Below, in pieces: positions 1-4,873 of a stretch of DNA of 5,289 bases (its first letter is position 1; every line of letters starts with the position of its first letter). The stretch is from NCBI GenBank assembly GCA_946407175.1, contig CAMJNB010000126.1, positions 1-5,289 of the forward strand, written 5' to 3'. Both the position numbers and the translations under genes were made by a program. The DNA comes from an uncultured Selenomonadales bacterium. Its GTDB lineage: Bacteria > Bacillota_C > Negativicutes > Selenomonadales > Selenomonadaceae. The notes beneath the pieces were generated by a model that had not been told where the DNA came from, made no database searches, and saw nothing but the letters and a program-made list of their open reading frames with translations.

Positions 1-1899
1 GAAAATATTGCGGCAGTTTCTCACTGTATGACGCGAATGCGTTTTGTATTGGTTGACCCGAAAAAAGCTGACGTAAAGGCGATTGAGGCAATGAAAGTCG
101 TCAAAGGCAGTTTTACTCAAGCGGGACAATTTCAAGTCATAATCGGCAACACCGTAAGCGAATTTTACAAGGACTTCACGGCGTTTGCAGGGATTGAAGG
201 CGTTTCAAAAGACGCAGTGAAAGCGGCTGCCGGTGCCAACCAAAACGTTTTACAGCGTGCGGCGGCTATTGCGGCTGAAATTTTTGCGCCGTTAATTCCC
301 GCGATTATTACAGGCGGTCTTATTTTAGGTTTCAGAAATTGTATTGACTCTTTGTATTTATTTGAAAACGGCACCAAAACGCTTGTACAGCTTAGTCCGT
401 TTTGGGCAGGTATGGATCACTTCTTGTGGCTTATCGGTGAAGCGGTATTTCATCTCGGCATACCCGTCGGTATTTGTTGGTCTGTCGTACGGAAAATGGG
501 CGGCACTCCGATTCTCGGCATTGTCTTGGGCTTAACGCTTGTATCAAGTCAGCTTTTAAATGCTTACGCCGTCGCAACAACGCCGCCGGATCAAATTCCT
601 GTTTGGGATTTCGGATTTTATAAGTTAGCCCGAATTGGCTATCAATCGCAGGTTCTCTCTGCTATTTTGGCGGCATTAACACTAGCTTATCTTGAACAAT
701 TTTTCCGAAAGATTGTTCCGCCCGTTATATCAATGATAGTCGTACCTTTCTGCAGTTTGGTTTTAACCGTTATAGTTGCACACGCGTTTTTAGGTCCTAT
801 CGGCTGGAAAATCGGTTCGGCAATTTCAAGCGTAGTATATAGCGGCATTACCGGCGATTTTCGCGTAATTTTCGGCGCGATATTCGGCTTTGTTTATGCG
901 CCTTTGGTTATCACCGGATTGCACCATATGTCAAACGCGATAGATTTACAGTTAGTTGCTGACTACGGTGGCACAATGCTCTGGCCTATGATTGCTCTTT
1001 CAAATATTGCGCAGGGCTCGGCAGTTTTGGGAATGATGTACCTGCAACGCAAAAACGCGGCGGCTCAAGAAATTAACGTCCCCGCGTGGGTATCCTGCTG
1101 GCTCGGCGTTACTGAACCTGCTATTTTCGGCGTCAACATTCCACGCATTTTTCCTTTGTTTGCAGGCATGTGCGGTTCTGCGTGTGCGGCTGTCATCTGT
1201 GTATCGACAACTACAACGGCTAACGCTATCGGCGTAGGCGGCGTACCCGGAATTTTGTCCATTCAACCGCAATATATGCCGACATTCGCGTTGGCAATGC
1301 TGGCGGCTATCGTCGTACCTTTCATTTTAACGGTTATTGTAGGAAAGAAAAAAGGCGTTGACGCGGAAGCTGAAACGGCACAAAGAGCGGCGGAAGCAGA
1401 GGCGGCGGCTGAAGCGGCTAACGCTGAGGCTGAAAAAAATCTCGTAAGCGAAAATGAATTTAAAGCCTACCTCGACGGCAAAGTTATCAGCTTGAAAGAA
1501 ATCGGCGACGGCGTTTTTTCGGCAGGTATGGTCGGTGACGGCTTGGCTATTATCCCTTCCAATGAAACGGTTTGCGCACCTGTTTCCGGAAAAGTAACTG
1601 TGCTTATGGAGGATAGCAAGCACGCTGTAGGCATGCAACTTTCAAACGGCGCTGAAATTCTTATTCACGTCGGCATTGACACTGTCAGTATGGGCGGCGA
1701 GGGATTTGAATACTTGGTGAAGTTAGGCGATGTTGTCAAGGCAGGTCAACCCTTGCTTAAATTCAGTAAAGCGGCAATTAAAAAAGCCGGTCACCCCGAC
1801 ACGGCAGTTCTGGTCGTGACAAATGCGAACGGCGTTGACTTTAAATTTAATAGCGGCATGCAGGCAAAGACGGGTAAAACGGTTATAGCGACGTGCTAA
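1..1899 (+). CDS. treP: Trehalose-specific PTS Enzyme II, EIIBC-EIIA fusion (5' partial)
   Basis: Inner-membrane permease that imports trehalose and phosphorylates it to trehalose 6-phosphate. Frame 1 is open to base 1, giving 632 visible residues; comparison with recalled E. coli TreB suggests about 20 N-terminal residues are missing. The ATG at 28 is not the start: it follows the EIIB phospho-cysteine (visible residue 9, in SHCMTRMRF). EIIB covers about residues 1-75. EIIC, with multiple membrane segments, covers about 90-450 and carries GFRN, GICWS, KMGGTPILGIVLG, the TGLHH motif (305-309), ALSNIAQGSAV, GVTEPAIFGVN (369-379) and IGVGGVPGILSIQP, a set that matches trehalose permeases rather than glucose or sucrose ones. 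An Ala/Glu-rich charged linker spans about 449-480. EIIA follows (about 500-632), with its two active-site histidines at 541 (KHAVG) and 556 (ILIHVGIDTV). TreB of E. coli lacks EIIA, so this is the longer self-contained form. The C-terminus looks complete, ending within one or two residues of where EIIA-Glc ends. treC lies downstream, beyond an inserted endonuclease gene. Confidence 0.95.
   Translation, partial: ENIAAVSHCMTRMRFVLVDPKKADVKAIEAMKVVKGSFTQAGQFQVIIGNTVSEFYKDFTAFAGIEGVSKDAVKAAAGANQNVLQRAAAIAAEIFAPLIPAIITGGLILGFRNCIDSLYLFENGTKTLVQLSPFWAGMDHFLWLIGEAVFHLGIPVGICWSVVRKMGGTPILGIVLGLTLVSSQLLNAYAVATTPPDQIPVWDFGFYKLARIGYQSQVLSAILAALTLAYLEQFFRKIVPPVISMIVVPFCSLVLTVIVAHAFLGPIGWKIGSAISSVVYSGITGDFRVIFGAIFGFVYAPLVITGLHHMSNAIDLQLVADYGGTMLWPMIALSNIAQGSAVLGMMYLQRKNAAAQEINVPAWVSCWLGVTEPAIFGVNIPRIFPLFAGMCGSACAAVICVSTTTTANAIGVGGVPGILSIQPQYMPTFALAMLAAIVVPFILTVIVGKKKGVDAEAETAQRAAEAEAAAEAANAEAEKNLVSENEFKAYLDGKVISLKEIGDGVFSAGMVGDGLAIIPSNETVCAPVSGKVTVLMEDSKHAVGMQLSNGAEILIHVGIDTVSMGGEGFEYLVKLGDVVKAGQPLLKFSKAAIKKAGHPDTAVLVVTNANGVDFKFNSGMQAKTGKTVIATC
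1780..1805 (-). terminator. Candidate intrinsic terminator for the endonuclease gene, inside treP coding DNA
   Basis: Read on the minus strand, GCCG-(T)-GTC pairs with GAC-CGGC: seven base pairs with one bulged T around a GGGGT loop, followed at once by six T. It lies about 90 bases past the endonuclease stop codon, in the right orientation to end that transcript. On the plus strand the same bases encode Lys-Lys-Ala-Gly-His-Pro-Asp-Thr-Ala of the treP EIIA domain, so protein coding alone could have produced it. Confidence 0.5.
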
Positions 1900-2936
1900 T
1901 CGGCGTCCACCCAATGATAGCCGCCTGCAGTGTGCGAACTTTGATTAAGTGCTTGTCTTATACGGGCACGACTGATTCCAGCCCATTTTGCGGCGGAGTG
2001 TATTGATTCAAAAATTTGTCCCGTCTCAACGCATTTAACGGCGTGAAGACGGTCTTTAGCAGAAGTCATTTCGCTTTCGTCCATTTCTGAATCAGCGTCG
2101 CACCAATGATAATTTCCCGCTGTGCGTGTAGAGTGATTGAGAGCGGTTTTTATGGTATTACAATCAAGATTCAGCCACTTAGCCGCTAACCTTATAGAAG
2201 GAAAAATGTCTCCGGTTTCAACGCAACGAACAGGGCGCTTACCTACTTTTAAAGGTGTAAGTGAAACGTCATCACTTTTAACATCTTCGTCAGCAAAACG
2301 CCAATGATAGCCACCTGCACCAGCGGTTCTTCCATTAACAACAGAGGAAACTGTACACCCTGCAACGTTAGCCCATTTGGCGGCGGCGGCAATAGATTCA
2401 AAAATTTGTCCCGTCTCAATGCAAACTACGGCGCGTTTATTTTTCTTTCCTGCTGACATTTTGGCGCAAGTTTCAGTACTAAGCTTTTTACCTTTACGCG
2501 CGGAAGAAATTTTAGCGCGTGTTTCTGCAGAATGTTTTTTACCTTTGTTAGCTTCTGAAAGTTTTTTGCGTGTTTCAGGAGAAATTGGGTGTTTTCTGCC
2601 TTTGTTTGCTTTAGAAATTTTTGCCCGTGTATCCGGTGATACGGTATGTCCTATACTTCCATTCTTACCGCCTAAGCAGATGTTATATCCTTTCGGACGG
2701 ACACAATTATAAAAACTTATCCAATAAATTTCACGTTCATTGAGTTTTTCTTCGCTGTCGTATTCTTCGATAACAGAAACGTCAAAGGCGTCAATGCCAT
2801 ACTTTTTAAGCGCATGCTCAATGTAGGTATCATCGTGGCGCAGATGTTCATTCATTCGGATTTCAAGCGTCCGCGTAGTCTGACCGACATAAATTTTGCC
2901 GGACTCACGATTTTGAATTTTATAAATAACACCCAT
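1896..2936 (-). CDS. GIY-YIG homing-type endonuclease with NUMOD3 and NUMOD1/IENR1 repeats
   Basis: Predicted site-specific DNA endonuclease of the freestanding, phage Seg / I-TevI-like kind. The GIY-YIG domain covers about residues 1-95: GVIYKI (2-7), IYVGQ (15-19), the expected catalytic Arg27 in LEIRMNEH, the expected metal-binding Glu in NEREIYWI (66-73), and GYNICLGG (83-90) closing the domain. Residues 98-167 hold four NUMOD3-like motifs (SPETRxKxSxANKGKK type), which in this family act as minor-groove DNA-binding modules. Residues 169-346 hold three NUMOD1/IENR1-like repeats (CxETGxIF-SI-AAKW...GxYHW). ATG at 2934-2936 is supported by an AAAGGGG ribosome binding site 10 bases upstream. 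The gene opposes treP and treC, and its TAG stop shares bases 1896-1898 with the treP end. No group I intron core or intein splice motifs are evident, so it appears freestanding. Cleavage activity, target site and mobility are inference; a domesticated role is possible. All expected catalytic residues seem present. Confidence 0.9.
   Translation of the reverse strand: MGVIYKIQNRESGKIYVGQTTRTLEIRMNEHLRHDDTYIEHALKKYGIDAFDVSVIEEYDSEEKLNEREIYWISFYNCVRPKGYNICLGGKNGSIGHTVSPDTRAKISKANKGRKHPISPETRKKLSEANKGKKHSAETRAKISSARKGKKLSTETCAKMSAGKKNKRAVVCIETGQIFESIAAAAKWANVAGCTVSSVVNGRTAGAGGYHWRFADEDVKSDDVSLTPLKVGKRPVRCVETGDIFPSIRLAAKWLNLDCNTIKTALNHSTRTAGNYHWCDADSEMDESEMTSAKDRLHAVKCVETGQIFESIHSAAKWAGISRARIRQALNQSSHTAGGYHWVDAD
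1899..2432 (-). repeat. Three tandem NUMOD1/IENR1-like repeat units in the endonuclease gene
   Basis: Three units of 48-49 codons lie at 2289-2432, 2091-2237 and 1899-2045 (protein residues 169-216, 234-282 and 298-346), separated by short acidic or polar linkers. Each has the pattern V-x-C-[IV]-E-T-G-[DQ]-I-F-x-S-I-x-x-A-A-K-W, a helix-turn-helix-like middle, and an ending G-x-Y-H-W. Units 1 and 3 are much closer to each other in DNA than either is to unit 2: 2005-2029 and 2395-2419 are identical over 25 bases. Confidence 0.85.
2436..2645 (-). repeat. Four NUMOD3-like DNA-binding motifs in the endonuclease gene
   Basis: Protein residues 98-167 contain four successive motifs of 15-19 residues: SPDTRAKISKANKGRK, SPETRKKLSEANKGKK, SAETRAKISSARKGKK and a degenerate last copy beginning STETCAKMS. 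They link the nuclease domain to the C-terminal repeats, the usual place for NUMOD3 modules. The region is strongly basic, as expected for DNA contact. Confidence 0.85.
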
Positions 2937-2946
2937 TTAAAACTTG

Positions 2947-2953
2947 CCCCTTT
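2947..2953 (-). promoter_or_regulatory. Ribosome binding site of the endonuclease gene
   Basis: On the minus strand AAAGGGG lies 10 bases before the ATG at 2936. It supports that ATG as the real start and a gene that is still translatable. The endonuclease mRNA must begin at a higher coordinate, so it has to be transcribed across or from within the treC promoter at 2959-2987. Confidence 0.7.
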
Positions 2954-2958
2954 CTTAA

Positions 2959-2987
2959 TTGACAAGCACAATTTGAGCAAGTATAAT
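2959..2987 (+). promoter_or_regulatory. Consensus sigma-70/sigma-A promoter directed towards treC
   Basis: TTGACA (2959-2964) and TATAAT (2982-2987) are separated by exactly 17 bases, so both hexamers and the spacer match the housekeeping consensus perfectly. The expected transcription start is near 2993-2995, which leaves a leader of about 140 bases before the treC ATG. The promoter lies in the short gap just upstream of the endonuclease ribosome binding site. No recognised TreR operator of the TTGTATATACAA type is seen around it. Confidence 0.85.
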
Positions 2988-2992
2988 TTTAG

Positions 2993-3100
2993 ATGTAAAA
3001 TGCTCTGTGTTGTGCTGGTCTATGGTTTTTGTAACACTTAGATTTTAGCACAGACGCAGGGCTTTCGTCAATTTAAGAGCCCGATTGAAAGGGCTTTTTC
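2993..3100 (+). promoter_or_regulatory. Structured treC leader RNA, attenuator-like or a small RNA
   Basis: The RNA expected from the upstream promoter can form a long imperfect hairpin: 3002-3018 pairs with 3045-3062 through about 17 pairs, including four G-U wobbles and one bulged G at 3053, around a loop of about 26 bases. The 3' strand ends in GGGC, part of segment GGGCT (3059-3063). That segment can alternatively pair with AGCCC (3078-3082), which itself pairs with a second GGGCT (3091-3095) to form a terminator-like hairpin. Three segments with two exclusive pairings is the layout of an attenuator or riboswitch expression platform. I recognise no known riboswitch, T-box or RAT consensus. 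It could instead be a stand-alone small RNA of about 105 nt ending at the hairpin. Confidence 0.5.
3075..3100 (+). terminator. Intrinsic terminator-like hairpin upstream of treC
   Basis: AGCCC (3078-3082) pairs with GGGCT (3091-3095) around an eight-base loop, extendable by a G-U and two A-U pairs into the T run at 3095-3099. It is modest: five strong pairs and a short U tract. The orientation favours plus-strand termination, because the minus strand lacks a clean T run. It stands between the promoter at 2959-2987 and treC, so treC expression would need read-through or anti-termination. It could also end transcripts arriving from treP. Confidence 0.6.
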
Positions 3101-3120
3101 ATTATACAGATAACAATAAA

Positions 3121-3126
3121 AGGAGG
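3121..3126 (+). promoter_or_regulatory. Ribosome binding site of treC
   Basis: A full AGGAGG lies eight bases before the ATG at 3135, within an A-rich stretch that should be unstructured. It fixes the treC start and implies efficient translation once the transcript passes the upstream hairpin. Confidence 0.9.
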
Positions 3127-3134
3127 CGTAAAAA

Positions 3135-4769
3135 ATGCGTTTCAGTAGCGCTACCGTTTATCAAATTTACCCGCGCAGTTTTGCCGATTCAAACGGCGAC
3201 GGTATTGGCGACATTCGCGGAATTATCAATAAGCTTGATTATATTAAAAGCTTAGGCGTTAAATATATTTGGTCGACGCCGTTTTTTGTTTCACCGCAAA
3301 ATGACAACGGCTATGACGTAGAAAATTATCGTGAAATTGATCCTCGTTTCGGCACAATGTCAGACGTGGAAGAGCTTATCGCGGAGGCTGACAAGCGCGG
3401 TATCGGTCTTATGTTTGACATGGTTTTTAATCACTGCAGTACGGCGCATGAATGGTTTCAGCGTGCATTAAAAGGCGAAGAAAAATATTTAAACTACTTT
3501 ATCTTCAAAGACGGTACGCCTGACAAGCCGCCTACAAATTGGGTATCAAAATTCGGCGGAAATGCGTGGGAGTATGTTCCGCATTTGAAAAAATGGTACT
3601 TGCACCTTTTCGACGTCTCGCAGGCAGATTTGAACTGGGAAAATCCCGAAGTACGCGAAGAGTTGAAAGAAGTTTTACGCTTTTGGAAGAAAAAAGGCGT
3701 CAAGGGATTTAGATTCGACGTTGTTAATTTAATTTCCAAGCCCGATGAATTTATCGACGACACGCAAGGCGACGGACGCAGATTTTATACCGACGGACCG
3801 CGTATTCACGAATATTTGAAAGAGTTGGTACGCGATTCCGGCATTGACGGTATGATTACGGTAGGTGAAATGTCTTCGACAAGCATTGATAACTGCATAA
3901 GGTATTCCGGCGCCGATGAAAATGAACTTTCTATGGTCTTTCATTTTCAGCATCTCAAAGTGGATTACGCCGGCGGTGACAAGTGGGCGCTTATGCCGGC
4001 AGATATCGGCGCGTTGAAAAAGCTTTTTGAAGATTGGCAAGAGGCAATGTCGAAAGCCAATGCGTGGGACGCGCTGTTTTGGTGTAACCACGATCAGCCC
4101 CGCGCAGTTTCGCGTTTCGGTGACGACGGGAAGTATTGGAAAGAGTCTGCGAAAATGTTGGCGGCGACGATTCACTTAATGCGCGGCACGCCGTACATTT
4201 ATCAAGGTGAAGAACTCGGCATGACCAATGCTAAGTACACGTCGATTGAACAGTATCGCGACGTTGAAAGTTTGAACTACTATAAAATTTTGTTGGAACA
4301 GGGTAAGACGCAGGAAGAGGCGCTGAAAATTATCGGTGAACGTTCGCGCGACAACGGCAGGACGCCAATGCAGTGGTCGGCTGAAAAGTACGCGGGTTTT
4401 TCAAATGTCGAGGCGTGGATATCTTCGCCGAACAATTACACCGAGATTAACGTTGCGGCAGAGGAAAAGGATCCCGATTCGATTTTGAATTTTTATAAAA
4501 AGCTTGTCCAAATTCGCAAGGAAAATAAAATCGTGCAGGAAGGCGACATCAGCTTTATTGAACGTGAAAACAATGACGTTATCGCTTACCGCCGCGATTT
4601 GGACGGCGAAGAGTGGATTGTACTTTGCAACTATCGCGGCACGGAGACGGCATTGCAGGATAAAAGTTTGTCGGCTTACGTCAATGACGGCTACAAAAAA
4701 ATTCTCGGCAACTTTGAAGGCGTTGCGGAAAATCTGCGTCCCTATGAAGTTGTGGTATTTGCAAAATAA
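3135..4769 (+). CDS. treC: Trehalose-6-phosphate hydrolase (phospho-alpha-trehalase, GH13 family)
   Basis: Cytoplasmic enzyme that hydrolyses trehalose 6-phosphate to glucose and glucose 6-phosphate, completing the pathway begun by TreP. The 544 residues match the usual length (about 550). The N-terminal (beta/alpha)8 barrel opens with VYQIYPRSFADSNGDGIGD. The GH13 conserved regions are all present: DMVFNH (95-100), GFRFDVVNL with the catalytic nucleophile Asp195, VGEMSS with the acid/base Glu245, and NHD with the transition-state Asp320. SPQNDNGYDVENY (53-65), KFGGNAWEY, LFDVSQADLNWENP and GRRFYTDGPRIHEYL are typical of the phospho-trehalase/oligo-1,6-glucosidase group; pairing with a trehalose PTS gene settles the substrate. 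A C-terminal beta domain follows from about residue 460. Residue 47 is Ser in IWSTPFF, where relatives I recall have Leu, a minor oddity. A strong ribosome binding site and a promoter with a structured leader lie upstream. The alternative, an oligo-1,6-glucosidase, is unlikely in this context. Confidence 0.95.
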   Translation: MRFSSATVYQIYPRSFADSNGDGIGDIRGIINKLDYIKSLGVKYIWSTPFFVSPQNDNGYDVENYREIDPRFGTMSDVEELIAEADKRGIGLMFDMVFNHCSTAHEWFQRALKGEEKYLNYFIFKDGTPDKPPTNWVSKFGGNAWEYVPHLKKWYLHLFDVSQADLNWENPEVREELKEVLRFWKKKGVKGFRFDVVNLISKPDEFIDDTQGDGRRFYTDGPRIHEYLKELVRDSGIDGMITVGEMSSTSIDNCIRYSGADENELSMVFHFQHLKVDYAGGDKWALMPADIGALKKLFEDWQEAMSKANAWDALFWCNHDQPRAVSRFGDDGKYWKESAKMLAATIHLMRGTPYIYQGEELGMTNAKYTSIEQYRDVESLNYYKILLEQGKTQEEALKIIGERSRDNGRTPMQWSAEKYAGFSNVEAWISSPNNYTEINVAAEEKDPDSILNFYKKLVQIRKENKIVQEGDISFIERENNDVIAYRRDLDGEEWIVLCNYRGTETALQDKSLSAYVNDGYKKILGNFEGVAENLRPYEVVVFAK

Positions 4770-4787
4770 ATTTTTGACAGATTAAAT

Positions 4788-4833
4788 AAAAAAATCGCCG
4801 CCACCTCCAATTTCGGAAGTGCGCGGCTTTTTT
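4788..4833. terminator. Bidirectional intrinsic terminator between treC and the convergent gene
   Basis: GCCGC (4797-4801) pairs with GCGGC (4823-4827). Above it CAC-C-TCC pairs with GGA-A-GTG, with one C-A mismatch and a bulged C at 4822, closing a six-base AATTTC loop. The stem is flanked by seven A on the left (4788-4794) and six T on the right (4828-4833), so it has a U tract in either direction. It lies 19 bases after the treC stop and about 40 bases after the stop of the convergent gene. Confidence 0.9.
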
Positions 4834-4873
4834 GTTGCCGTAGATTACACGTCGCTAAATTAACGGCACGGCA

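Noticed and set aside
1000..1272. Minus-strand open frames across treP and treC (also 165-377, 1327-1638, 3494-3763, 3729-4175)
   Set aside because: They are antisense shadows of strongly conserved coding sequence, without ribosome binding sites or recognisable domains.
3000..3041. Short open frame MLCVVLVYGFCNT in the treC leader as an attenuator leader peptide
   Set aside because: There is no ribosome binding site, the ATG would lie only about 7 bases from the predicted transcript start, and there is no run of a regulatory codon. The stem-forming bases explain the sequence as well.
3086..3101. TGAAA-N6-TTTCA inverted repeat as a CcpA catabolite (cre) site
   Set aside because: The half-site spacing is too wide for the cre consensus and the central CG is missing. 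The symmetry is explained by the terminator hairpin and its T run.
1896..3134. Group I intron or intein hosting the endonuclease
   Set aside because: treP ends with a complete EIIA domain and a stop codon before the element, and treC has its own promoter, ribosome binding site and complete N-terminus after it. No split exon or splice-junction residues are seen.
4504..4785. Plus-strand open frame overlapping the 3' end of treC
   Set aside because: It is an alternative frame within the treC beta domain, basic and low in complexity, with no ribosome binding site. It is a coding shadow.
4801..4808. CCACCTCC resembling the 16S rRNA anti-Shine-Dalgarno end
   Set aside because: It is one arm of the treC terminator stem and would be base-paired. 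A match this short in a GC-rich stem is expected by chance.
4836..4868. Second inverted repeat, TGCCGT with ACGGCA, next to the bidirectional terminator
   Set aside because: The stem has a mismatch and an 11-base loop and no T run follows directly on either strand. At most it reinforces the neighbouring terminator.
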